Source: Afipia felis ATCC 53690 (GTDB lineage: Bacteria > Pseudomonadota > Alphaproteobacteria > Rhizobiales > Xanthobacteraceae). Taken from it: 64,000 nt of DNA. The notes beneath the pieces are model-generated. The model was not told the DNA's origin. It made no database searches and saw nothing but the letters and a program-made list of their open reading frames with translations. Where the stretch lies: contig NZ_KB375270.1 in NCBI RefSeq assembly GCF_000314735.2, positions 186,001 through 250,000 of the forward strand, written 5' to 3'. The translations under genes were made by a program, and so were the position numbers. Shown here in pieces: positions 8,300 through 16,698 of this stretch (position 1 is the stretch's first letter; each line of letters opens with the position of its first letter).

Positions 8300-10249
8300 T
8301 CAGCCGCGACGTTTCTTCGGTGCCTTTTTCCCGAATGCGCGTTTGGCAGGTGACGCGCTGCCACGATGCGGTTGTTCAGCGTAGCCGGACTTGTCCTTGT
8401 GCTGCTTTTTCTTTTTGGAACCTGCGTCCTTGTGAAATTCCGAATGAGACTTGCCGTGGTGCCTCACGCTTCTCTCATCACGTGCTTTGTCGGTCTGACG
8501 CGCGCGGTGGCCGGTGTCCTCGCTTTCGCGCCGGGGTTTATGCGGGCGCTTTTCGGACGGCGCATGATCCCGAGGGGCGTCTGCCAACGGATCAATGCGG
8601 ATGTTGTCCTCCTTATCGGGACGCCGGATCTTAACGGCGAACGACTCTGCCGCGCGCTCGGAAATCTCAAACTCGGTGCTGGTGTCACCAATAAGAATGC
8701 GGCCGATGTCCTGCTTGTCGATGCCGCCACGGCGACAAATCATCGGCAGGAGCCAGCGGGCTTCTGCCTTCTTCTTGCGTCCGATAGCGGCGCGAAACCA
8801 CACGCTGCCTTCTGTCATGCCGTGGCGCGGCGATGGCTTCCTCGCCTTCGATTGTGATCCGGCACCACGATCGTCGTCGCGCGCCGATCGGCCGTCTTTT
8901 TCCCGACCGCGATCGTCACGGGATCGGCGCGTGTCTTGGCCGGGATCGAGAATGTCTTCTGGCGCTGGAAGCCGCGCCCGGTAGAGCCGCGCCAGTGCAG
9001 CGGCAATATCCTCGGGCGACCGCTCGGCGAGCAACGCACGCGCCAGGTTCAGATCATCAGCGGTCACTTCCTGCGCGAACAAATCATCCTGCAGCATGCG
9101 TTTCTGATCGAGTTCGCGGATTTCATCGGCGGTCGGCGCCATGCTCCAGTCGACATCGACGCCTGCCAGATTCAGCAAAACCTCCGCACGCCGCCTGCGC
9201 GCGGGCGGCACCAGAAGGACGCTCACGCCCTTGCGGCCGGCGCGCCCGGTGCGGCCGGAACGGTGCTGCAGGACCTCGGCATCGTTTGGAATGTCCGCGT
9301 GGATGACAAGATCGAGCTTTGGCAGATCGATGCCGCGTGCAGCAACGTCAGTGGCGACGCAGACACGGGCTCGCCCGTCCCGCAAAGCCTGAAGTGCCTT
9401 TGTGCGCTCGTTCTGCGTCAGTTCTCCGGAGAGGGCGACCACCGAGAAGCCGCGCTCCATGAGAGCCACCTGCAAATGATTGACCGCATTTCGGGTGTTG
9501 CAAAACACCAGAGCGCTCGGCGATTCAAAAAATCGCAGCACGTTGACGACCGCATGCTCGACATCGCTCGCCGCGATCCTGATGGCCCGGTACTCAATAT
9601 CGGCATGGCCGCCTTCGTCGCCCGCGACCTCGACGCGAAAGGCCTGCTGCTGATACTGCTTCGCCAGCGCAACGATGCCGCGCGGGAATGTCGCCGAGAA
9701 CAATAATGTGCGGCGGGTCTCCGGCGTGGTTTCGAGGATGAATTCCATATCCTCGCGAAATCCGAGATCAAGCATTTCGTCGGCTTCGTCGAGCACGACG
9801 GCCTTCAACTCAGAAATGTCGAGGCGGCCGCGACGCAGATGATCGCACAGCCGTCCCGGCGTGCCGACCACGATGTGAGCGCCCTCGGCAAGCTCGCGCT
9901 GTTCGCGGCGCGGGTCCATGCCGCCGACGCAGGACACGATGCGCGCATCCGCATGGTGATAAAGCCAGGTCAGTTCGCGATGGACCTGCAGGGCGAGTTC
10001 GCGCGTCGGCGCGACGATCAGGGCAAGAGGGGCCGCGGCGCGCGGAAACCGTTCCGCAGCGCCCAGAAGATTCTTTGCAATTGCGAGCCCATAAGCGACT
10101 GTCTTGCCCGAACCGGTCTGCGCGGACACAAGGAGGTCGCGGTCGGCAGCCTCGTTCGCAAGGACGGCGGTCTGCACGGGGGTGAGCTTGTCGTAGTTGC
10201 GCTCCGCCAGGGCCCGGGCGAGCGGCGAACTTGTCGTCGGGAATGTCAC
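8300..10249 (-). CDS. DEAD-box ATP-dependent RNA helicase with DbpA-type C-terminal domain
   Basis: The 649-residue protein has helicase motifs Q (LTPVQ), I (AQTGSGKT, 43-50), Ia (PTRELA), II (DEAD), III (SAT) and VI (HRSGRTGRAGR). A DbpA-like RNA-binding domain lies around residues 485-560 (VWFRAAIGRKKKAEARW and IGDTSTEFEI). The last 90 residues are a charged Lys/Arg/His-rich tail. It resembles DeaD/CsdA-like helicases that unwind structured RNA in ribosome assembly or mRNA decay. A palindrome at 10329-10347 lies about 80 bases upstream of the start and may sit in the 5' leader. Confidence 0.92.
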   Translation of the reverse strand: MTFPTTSSPLARALAERNYDKLTPVQTAVLANEAADRDLLVSAQTGSGKTVAYGLAIAKNLLGAAERFPRAAAPLALIVAPTRELALQVHRELTWLYHHADARIVSCVGGMDPRREQRELAEGAHIVVGTPGRLCDHLRRGRLDISELKAVVLDEADEMLDLGFREDMEFILETTPETRRTLLFSATFPRGIVALAKQYQQQAFRVEVAGDEGGHADIEYRAIRIAASDVEHAVVNVLRFFESPSALVFCNTRNAVNHLQVALMERGFSVVALSGELTQNERTKALQALRDGRARVCVATDVAARGIDLPKLDLVIHADIPNDAEVLQHRSGRTGRAGRKGVSVLLVPPARRRRAEVLLNLAGVDVDWSMAPTADEIRELDQKRMLQDDLFAQEVTADDLNLARALLAERSPEDIAAALARLYRARLPAPEDILDPGQDTRRSRDDRGREKDGRSARDDDRGAGSQSKARKPSPRHGMTEGSVWFRAAIGRKKKAEARWLLPMICRRGGIDKQDIGRILIGDTSTEFEISERAAESFAVKIRRPDKEDNIRIDPLADAPRDHAPSEKRPHKPRRESEDTGHRARQTDKARDERSVRHHGKSHSEFHKDAGSKKKKQHKDKSGYAEQPHRGSASPAKRAFGKKAPKKRRG

Positions 10250-10556
10250 GAAATGGCCGATCTTGGTTTGGCCGGGGGAACATCGAGCAGGGGCCTCAAA
10301 CTGATGGGGCCGCGCCGCGCTCTTTAAGAAATCCGCCCGGCGGATTTGAGCGGGGTTGTCTTAGACCAAGTGAGGCCAAAGCGCCATGGCCGGGTTCTGG
10401 GCGAAATCCAATATCCGATTGTCAAACAGCCACGTTCGTTGAGGATAAACGCCCGCGTTCTCGCGGCGCGTTTTGCGCCCGAGGTGTGCGTCCCGGGCGT
10501 TGGGCTTGCCCAATTCCCGGCAACATAAATCCTGCGCTCTCACAGAATGAGGGCGC

Positions 10557-10660
10557 GCGGAACGCCGGATGCGCGAACGCATCCGCAGCCTCGTGCGCAA
10601 ATGGTTGTTTGGCACACGAGCATAGTCACCACGGTTACGCCGCATCATCCGGCGTTCCGC
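10557..10660. repeat. Structured intergenic repeat unit (cloverleaf-like)
   Basis: Perfect 15-bp outer arms (10557-10571 with 10646-10660) enclose an overlapping smaller hairpin, GGATGCG-CGAA-CGCATCC (10567-10584), and an imperfect TCGTG...CACGA stem. I believe it belongs to a dispersed Bradyrhizobium-type intergenic repeat family, from memory of similar mis-annotated peptides. Only one clear copy is seen in this window. Confidence 0.55.
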
Positions 10661-10937
10661 ACGCAATGGTTTTAACGGCTTGCTTCGCGTCTACCCCCGG
10701 TGTTCGACCCTTGGGTTGAACCACCGCTCCAGGGGACTGACACGCCGCGTCTCTCCCTCTGTACGAGGAGAGAGATCTGGCGCTGCCCCATGGCGCAAGG
10801 CGATGCGCCGGGATAACGCGACTTGGGCCGTCTGCTTGCGATGTTCGCCGTCAGCCGGGCAACAAAAAAGGCCCGGGACCTTTCGGCACCGCGCCCGATC
10901 AATCGCCCGCGCATCGAACACCGTGCGCAGCCACCGC

Positions 10938-10989
10938 ATCCCGCCTCGCGTTCGTGACGATCGCGAGCGCCCCTCAAGTGAGGCGGGAT
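10938..10989. repeat. Nested inverted repeat at the left edge of the AT-rich island
   Basis: Ten-bp perfect arms ATCCCGCCTC (10938-10947) and GAGGCGGGAT (10980-10989) enclose a second stem CTCGCG/CGCGAG (10945-10950 with 10962-10967). No T-run follows, so it is not a standard terminator. It lies exactly where the sequence changes from GC-rich to AT-rich and may mark the insertion boundary. Confidence 0.5.
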
Positions 10990-11062
10990 AGATAGGAATA
11001 TAAACCTAAAGAAAGAATTGTCAAGTTGGAATAAGGTGAGTTCGCCAATAATGGAGCAAGCA

Positions 11063-11263
11063 ATGGTCAAAGTTTGGGGGTCGGACAAAGGGGACGATTT
11101 TACGTGCCCAAAATGCGGTTCGGTGTATGAGACCGAGTTGCATCGTTCTCCCTTCAGAGACAGTGACAGTGCGAATTGCAGTGTTTGCCACGAGGAAATG
11201 GCGCGTTGGAATAGTACGACCTACCCCGTTTACACCCTCAAAACTGCTCGAAAGCCTAAGTAG
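11063..11263 (+). CDS. Small zinc-ribbon protein of the accessory island
   Basis: About 66 residues with two cysteine pairs, CPKCGSVYE and NCSVCHEEMARW, which should bind one zinc ion. The family core (CxxCG, R-D-S-D, CxVC, ARWNST) is common as a stand-alone small protein in Rhizobiales and on mobile elements; function unknown. The start at 11063 has GGAG eight bases upstream, while an ATG at 11051 is also possible. It is convergent with the TIR-like gene with three bases between the stops. Shared AT-rich composition suggests it belongs to the same island. Confidence 0.68.
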   Translation: MVKVWGSDKGDDFTCPKCGSVYETELHRSPFRDSDSANCSVCHEEMARWNSTTYPVYTLKTARKPK

Positions 11264-11266
11264 CGG

Positions 11267-12091
11267 TCAACGATCAAAATTACCTTCGGTGATCCAAGAA
11301 GTACCGCTCAAATCAACTTTGAACTTCAACTTCGATAAACGTTGAGCAAGCTCTTTCCGGCTCGAAGCCGAATTGGATAAATGGAGCATGTGCTTCCCAG
11401 CGATATCGCTGATTGCGCGTGTATCGCCAACTTGAATGAGTAAAGTCTTGTCTGGGTGTGCACCCAAAGCTAGCCCAGCTTCGAAAATTACGTTTGGTCG
11501 CGCTTGAGATGCCAATTTTCCAGCGGTCGTTTTTTCTTTTTGCGAACAGAAATTAGACTTTAAGCGAGCCTCTTCGTCAGGCGAAAACATTACGATAACC
11601 GCTTGAACTTGTTTCATGGCATTGTTGATGACGTCACCTACATTAGGATTCGCGCCTTTCGCCGCAGCAATGGCTTTGCTCCATTCCATCGGATTTAGAC
11701 CCATGGAGCGAAGCAAAGCGAACATATCCTCGTTTAGTTTACTATCTCGGCCATGAACGACAAAAACTGAGTTATTTCTCGTCGTTTTGATTTTGATTGG
11801 TTTGGCTGCAGGTACCGACGGTGTTGATTTTGGCGTCCGTGAACTCGCTATCTCGTCCGGTGTCATATGAACTGCTGGAGCAGGCGCGCCTCGAATTTCT
11901 GCCAAGTCAGCCGCAGATGCAAATTGTTGAAAATTTATTTTTAGGTCTCGAGCGAGAAGAAGTGCACCAGCACGATTTGAAACAAATGACTCGCTAGCAC
12001 GCTTATTTATTAGTCGATGCACATGGCGCGGTGTTACTTGCAGCCGACTTTCAAGTCGTTTCAACAGCGCCTTTGGAACGCTTTCTGTCAT
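11267..12091 (-). CDS. TIR-like nucleotide-binding protein with N-terminal recruitment-type domain; putative defence effector
   Basis: This 274-residue protein is the last gene of an overlapping four-gene unit. Residues 8-68 form a helical N-terminal domain (LLKRLESRLQVT, LINKRAS, LLLARDLKINFQQFAS, AEIRG) that I have seen joined to other effector-like domains. Residues 69-107 are a Pro/Thr/Lys-rich linker. Residues 108-262 match the TIR-like family (pfam10137 type): VFVVHGRD (109-116), a phosphate-loop-like segment, VIVMFSPDEEA (165-175) and ARPNVIFEAG (197-206), with Glu204 as the expected catalytic glutamate of NAD-cleaving TIR enzymes. ATG 12091 overlaps the upstream stop as ATGA, so translation is coupled. 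NADase activity and a role in phage defence are inferred. Confidence 0.8.
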   Translation of the reverse strand: MTESVPKALLKRLESRLQVTPRHVHRLINKRASESFVSNRAGALLLARDLKINFQQFASAADLAEIRGAPAPAVHMTPDEIASSRTPKSTPSVPAAKPIKIKTTRNNSVFVVHGRDSKLNEDMFALLRSMGLNPMEWSKAIAAAKGANPNVGDVINNAMKQVQAVIVMFSPDEEARLKSNFCSQKEKTTAGKLASQARPNVIFEAGLALGAHPDKTLLIQVGDTRAISDIAGKHMLHLSNSASSRKELAQRLSKLKFKVDLSGTSWITEGNFDR

Positions 12092-12324
12092 GATCTAATG
12101 GCTTTCTTCTTCTTGGTCGACTTCAATCGGCTCTTAAGTGCGTGAATATAATTTTCGTTTACATGAAGCATTTGACTGATTTCACGAGCATCAAAACCTG
12201 CGCCATCAAGAGTTAGCGCGGCTTTGTCATCTTTCATGTCTTTAATTGTTAGTGCTGCCAATAACCGGGCAATTTTTTCTAACGTGTCAATTTTAGCAGA
12301 TTCAATCTTTGCTTTTTTTGCCAT
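12088..12324 (-). CDS. Small HTH-like protein 3 of the TIR-like operon
   Basis: The 78-residue protein has an N-terminal helix LEKIARLLAALTIKDMK, then a helix-turn-helix-like part: AALTLDGAGFDAREISQML, then HVNENYIHALKSRLKS, like sigma-factor region 4. The tail is lysine-rich. Spacing between the two parts is shorter than in its two upstream relatives. It starts at ATG 12324, inside the upstream gene (23-base overlap), and its TGA overlaps the ATG of the TIR-like gene. No catalytic motif is present. A DNA- or RNA-polymerase-binding role is inferred from the fold only. Confidence 0.72.
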   Translation of the reverse strand: MAKKAKIESAKIDTLEKIARLLAALTIKDMKDDKAALTLDGAGFDAREISQMLHVNENYIHALKSRLKSTKKKKAIRS

Positions 12325-12565
12325 GTGATTTCTTCGTCCTCTCTCGCTGACGGAGGTTTGTCTTTACGGAGTTTGCAGTAGTTCCAAGAATGGAGGCTGC
12401 ATCAGCGGTCGAAATTCCAAGGCTCTCCAAAAATTTCACTCTCGCGGGAAGATCCGCGACACGTTTTGGCTCGTGCTGAGAGGCTTGCTGCATGCACAAA
12501 TAAGCAAGTGATCTTCCAATGATCTCTAACCAATCGTTTTCATTTTCTTGAGGCACGTTTCCCAC
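12302..12565 (-). CDS. Small HTH-like protein 2 of the TIR-like operon
   Basis: The 87-residue protein starts with a GTG at 12565 (a second GTG lies at 12556) and overlaps its upstream neighbour by up to 26 bases. It has WLEIIGRSLAYLCMQQ (about residues 12-27), a charged linker, then ARVKFLESLGISTADAASI and GTTANSVKTNLRQRE, a helix-turn-helix ending as in sigma region 4. It is clearly related to protein 1 (WLPVIGNCLAFLC, KVKFLQGLG). The C-terminus is Lys/Arg-rich. No enzyme motif is present; the role is unknown. Confidence 0.72.
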   Translation of the reverse strand: MGNVPQENENDWLEIIGRSLAYLCMQQASQHEPKRVADLPARVKFLESLGISTADAASILGTTANSVKTNLRQRERTKKSHGKKSKD

Positions 12566-12782
12566 CCTTTGCTTTCATTACGCGAACGGACTCCGCTGTG
12601 CTGCCAGCAGCACCTGCAGCCTCCTTTGCGGGAACGCCAAGTCCTTGAAGAAATTTTACCTTCTTCAAAACGTTGTCGGCCTTGTCGGGATTCTTCTCTG
12701 CAAATTTGTCGAGACACAGAAACGCTAGACAATTGCCAATAACAGGCAACCAGGTGTCCAATGTTGAATTGTTTTCGGCCAT
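12540..12782 (-). CDS. Small HTH-like protein 1, first gene of the TIR-like operon
   Basis: The 80-residue protein begins MAENNSTLDTWLPVIG. A hydrophobic helix (about 10-24) is followed by KADNVLKKVKFLQGLG, VPAKEAAGAAG and STAESVRVMK, the same plan as protein 2. ATG 12782 has GAGG five bases upstream; a GTG two codons earlier is possible. The turn AAGAAGSTAESV is more degenerate than in protein 2, so DNA binding may be lost. It lies about 95 bases below the predicted promoter. Confidence 0.72.
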   Translation of the reverse strand: MAENNSTLDTWLPVIGNCLAFLCLDKFAEKNPDKADNVLKKVKFLQGLGVPAKEAAGAAGSTAESVRVMKAKGGKRASRK

Positions 12783-12883
12783 TTTCACCTCAAATAATTG
12801 GGTAACGAATCACCTGCTGATTCCAAAACTTATCGAATACAATGGGCGGATGGCTGTGCAAGGCGGCCAAACGGGGTTATCCC

Positions 12884-12912
12884 ATTATAAATTTTGGGAG
12901 TGAGACAAACAA
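12884..12912 (-). promoter_or_regulatory. Predicted sigma-70 promoter of the HTH/TIR-like operon
   Basis: On the minus strand a perfect -10 hexamer TATAAT (12884-12889) is preceded by TTGTTT (12907-12912) at exactly 17 bases. The -35 lies in the T-run of the groEL terminator, so the operon restarts transcription right behind groEL. Expected leader length is about 95 bases. Confidence 0.65.
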
Positions 12913-12939
12913 AAAAAACCCGGCATCGCTGCCGGGGTT
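12911..12939 (-). terminator. groESL rho-independent terminator
   Basis: Read on the minus strand, the stem AACCCCGGC / GCCGGGTT (12931-12939 with 12917-12924, one bulge, six-base loop) is followed by a run of eight T. It lies about 85 bases after the groEL stop. Confidence 0.85.
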
Positions 12940-13024
12940 TTGCATTTCGTAGTTGCGTTGCGAGATCCCGGCTCTGCGGAGCGGCATGAAGAATGCCGCA
13001 CCGCGTCCGGGATGACGTGGATTA

Positions 13025-14674
<1,650 letters not shown>

Positions 14675-14695
14675 TCAGTGTGAGGGGAGACGCGC

Positions 14696-15010
14696 TCAGG
14701 CGGCTTTCTTCTTCGAAGCGCCATCGGTGATGACGCCCATGATGTCGCTTTCCTTCATGATCAGGACGTCCTGACCATCGATCTTCACTTCGGTGCCCGA
14801 CCATTTGCCGAACAGCACGACATCGCCGACCTTGAGGTCGATCGGGATCAGCTTGCCGGCTTCGTCGCGGCCACCCGGGCCGACGGCGACGATCTCGCCC
14901 TGCGACGGCTTTTCCTTCGCGTTGTCGGGAATGATGATGCCGCCCTTGGTTTTCTCCTCGGCGTCGATGCGCTTGACCACGACGCGGTCGTGAAGCGGAC
15001 GGAATTTCAT
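14696..15010 (-). CDS. groES: Co-chaperonin GroES (10 kDa)
   Basis: The 104-residue protein begins [14 protein letters not shown]. It has the mobile-loop region [16 protein letters not shown] and the conserved GEIVAVGPG. It forms the heptameric lid of GroEL. ATG 15010 has a perfect AGGAGG five bases upstream. Promoter and CIRCE element lie upstream at 15052-15122. Confidence 0.98.
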   Translation of the reverse strand: MKFRPLHDRVVVKRIDAEEKTKGGIIIPDNAKEKPSQGEIVAVGPGGRDEAGKLIPIDLKVGDVVLFGKWSGTEVKIDGQDVLIMKESDIMGVITDGASKKKAA

Positions 15011-15051
15011 GCAGTCCTCCTAAGATACTGGAATTGCTGTATATCTTTAAA

Positions 15052-15078
15052 TTGGCAGTCAGCTTCATGGAGTGCCAT
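15052..15078 (-). promoter_or_regulatory. CIRCE element (HrcA operator) of groESL
   Basis: On the minus strand ATGGCACTC and GACTGCCAA are separated by nine bases, matching TTAGCACTC-N9-GAGTGCTAA with full 9-9-9 geometry. It lies just downstream of the predicted promoter, where HrcA binding blocks transcription until heat shock. Confidence 0.85.
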
Positions 15079-15093
15079 GGCTGACCTTGGCGG

Positions 15094-15122
15094 GAGATAG
15101 GCGGGCCTTCCGGAACAGGCAA
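15094..15122 (-). promoter_or_regulatory. Predicted groESL promoter
   Basis: Minus-strand TTGCCT (15117-15122) and TATCTC (15094-15099) are 17 bases apart. The expected start lies about ten bases before the CIRCE element, the usual layout. Confidence 0.55.
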
Positions 15123-15140
15123 GAGGTCCTAGCAAATTTT

Positions 15141-15167
15141 CTGGCACTCACAAATGACGGCTGCCAG
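15141..15167. promoter_or_regulatory. Second CIRCE-like inverted repeat
   Basis: CTGGCACTC (15141-15149), nine bases, GGCTGCCAG (15159-15167). The left arm is a good CIRCE half-site and the right arm is degenerate at three positions. It lies upstream of the groESL promoter and 103 bases before the VIT gene start, so it may affect either direction. Confidence 0.55.
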
Positions 15168-15215
15168 AAATCGTTAACAGCGGTGGCCGACCATCGGCGC
15201 AAGACGCTCTTCCAA

Positions 15216-15232
15216 TTTAGAATGATTCTAAA
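15216..15232 (+). promoter_or_regulatory. Iron control element (Irr box)
   Basis: TTTAGAA (15216-15222), TGA, TTCTAAA (15226-15232) is a perfect 7-3-7 palindrome matching the iron control element described for Irr in Bradyrhizobium japonicum. It lies 37 bases upstream of the VIT gene start, where Irr would repress iron export or storage under iron limitation. Confidence 0.85.
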
Positions 15233-15269
15233 TATAGCATGCGGTGCCTTTTACTCCGGAGACGCACCC

Positions 15270-15965
15270 ATGCCTGCCACCCCTCATGTCGAACGTCATT
15301 TTCTTGGCTCCGAAACCGTGCGCGACGTGGTGATCGGCATGGCCGACGGCCTGACGGTGCCGTTCGCGCTGGCTGCAGGTCTTTCGGCCGCGGTGACCTC
15401 GGCGCAGATCATCGTCACCGCGGGACTGGCGGAGATCGCGGCCGGCGCCATCGCGATGGGGCTCGGCGGCTATCTCGCGGCCCGGACCGATCAGGAGCAC
15501 TTTGCTTCGGAAGAGCGCCGCGAGGCGTGGGAAGTCGACAACATGCGCGAGGCGGAAGTCGCCGAGGTGCGCGATATCTTCAGCAGCTATGGACTCACGG
15601 GCGAGGCACTGGACTCGGTGGTGACTGCACTGTCCGCGGACAAGAAACGCTGGGTCGATTTCATGATGCGTTTCGAACTCGGCCTTGAGAAGCCCGACCC
15701 GAAGCGCGCGCCGATCAGCGCCGCAACCATCGCGGTCTCATATCTTGTCGGCGGTCTGGTCCCGCTGGTGCCTTACATGATCTCCGGCGATCTTCGCACG
15801 GCGCTGCTGTACTCGATCGTCTGCACGGGCGTTGCGCTGATCGTCTTCGGCGGCGTCAAAGGCAAGCTGACGGGCATCAGCGTGGTGAAATCCGGTTTCC
15901 AGACATTGCTGGTGGGTGGCCTGGCCGCCAGTGCTGCGTTCTATCTGGCGCATCTCTTTGGATGA
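15270..15965 (+). CDS. VIT1/CCC1 family iron (manganese) transporter
   Basis: The 231-residue protein begins MPATPHVERHFLG and has five predicted membrane helices with DVVIGMADGLTVPFALAAGL, GLAEIAAGAIAMGLGGYL and, near the end, VPLVPYM. The charged middle segment (DQEHFASEERREAW) matches the cytosolic metal-binding helices of VIT proteins. Family members move Fe2+ or Mn2+ out of the cytosol. Unlike MbfA it lacks an N-terminal ferritin domain. GGAGA lies eight bases upstream of ATG 15270, and the Irr box in its promoter ties it to iron. Confidence 0.9.
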   Translation: MPATPHVERHFLGSETVRDVVIGMADGLTVPFALAAGLSAAVTSAQIIVTAGLAEIAAGAIAMGLGGYLAARTDQEHFASEERREAWEVDNMREAEVAEVRDIFSSYGLTGEALDSVVTALSADKKRWVDFMMRFELGLEKPDPKRAPISAATIAVSYLVGGLVPLVPYMISGDLRTALLYSIVCTGVALIVFGGVKGKLTGISVVKSGFQTLLVGGLAASAAFYLAHLFG

Positions 15966-16207
15966 CGGCGTTTGTCAGCAGATCCGCCTCGCTGCTGCTA
16001 GCGCCTTGATAATTAACAGTTTATTCAATCTTTAGGCTTGAGATCGCGGAAGTTCATGCGTCAGATTTCACCTGTGCTCCTTGAGGCGGCACGAGTCCGA
16101 AGACAGACGCTGGGGCGGGTTTTCGAAAACCGGTCCTTTCGAAAAACGCTCCGCGCGCCCATCGGCGGCCCGCCGCTTCACGGATGCACTCCCTTACGGA
16201 GGTTGGC

Positions 16208-16507
16208 ATGGCGTTGCAGAAGGCGGCATCGGGCACATCGGTCAGTCCCGATTTTCGGAAACAGCTCCTGGGCTATGGCCTGACCACGGCGGAGATTCTC
16301 TATCGCCGCCCGGATCATCACTGGCTGCTGCAATCCTATGTCTGGCAGGAGTACGACCTGTTTCCGAACTTTCCCGCGCTGAATGCCTTTCTCGAATTCT
16401 GGCGCGCAAAGCTCGAAGGGCCGCTGTTCGCGGTGACGGTCGCGCACTCGAAGCTCATCAAGCCCGCGGAGATGCGCGCCATCGACGGCGAGTTCAGGCT
16501 GCATTGA
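16208..16507 (+). CDS. usg: Usg family protein
   Basis: The 99-residue protein has the Usg core GYGLTTAEILYRRPDH, YVWQEYDLFPNFPALNAFLEFW and EGPLFAV. The family was first noted as an unknown gene beside tryptophan genes; its function is not known, and no trp gene is nearby here. The start at 16208 has GGAGG six bases upstream; an ATG eight codons upstream lacks one. Confidence 0.85.
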   Translation: MALQKAASGTSVSPDFRKQLLGYGLTTAEILYRRPDHHWLLQSYVWQEYDLFPNFPALNAFLEFWRAKLEGPLFAVTVAHSKLIKPAEMRAIDGEFRLH

Positions 16508-16539
16508 AACGGATTGTTGTTTGCAATCATCTCTGCGTT

Positions 16540-16559
16540 GTCCCCGCTTGCGCGGGGAC
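16540..16559. repeat. Short GTCCCCGC-type intergenic hairpin
   Basis: GTCCCCGC (16540-16547) pairs with GCGGGGAC (16552-16559). This is the very common alphaproteobacterial intergenic hairpin; a related copy lies at 18921. Confidence 0.5.
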
Positions 16560-16565
16560 GACACT

Positions 16566-16632
16566 GAATGAACGGCACGTTGCCGAACAGCGTTCGCGTT
16601 GCCATGAACACGACGGCAATATGGTCGACACT
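16566..16632 (-). pseudogene. Remnant of an SDR gene 3' part
   Basis: On the minus strand this short stretch reads [15 protein letters not shown], close to [15 protein letters not shown] in the intact SDR at 18142. At the DNA level 16588-16617 and 18205-18234 differ at one base in 30. Both lie in the same orientation. No SDR domain precedes it, so this is a truncated duplicate or the scar of a rearrangement around the flavin reductase/ArsR pair. Confidence 0.55.
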
Positions 16633-16698
16633 TCGGTCGCGGCCGAAACGTCGATCCGCTTCGGGGGGATATGATGCGCTTTCCATAGGAGAGCTGCG

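Larger units (their letters stand above)
10250..11040. other. Gene-free region with structured intergenic repeats
   Basis: About 790 bases between the helicase and the AT-rich island carry no convincing gene. Translated frames are arginine-rich shadow frames without ribosome binding sites. The stretch holds several strong inverted repeats (10329-10347, 10557-10660, 10938-10989). Its translated frames resemble dispersed intergenic repeats often mis-annotated as small proteins in Bradyrhizobium. Base composition drops sharply after about 10990. Confidence 0.55.

Noticed and set aside
10361..11088. Several arginine-rich open frames in the repeat region
   Set aside because: They lack ribosome binding sites, lie across inverted repeats and resemble known spurious translations of intergenic repeats.
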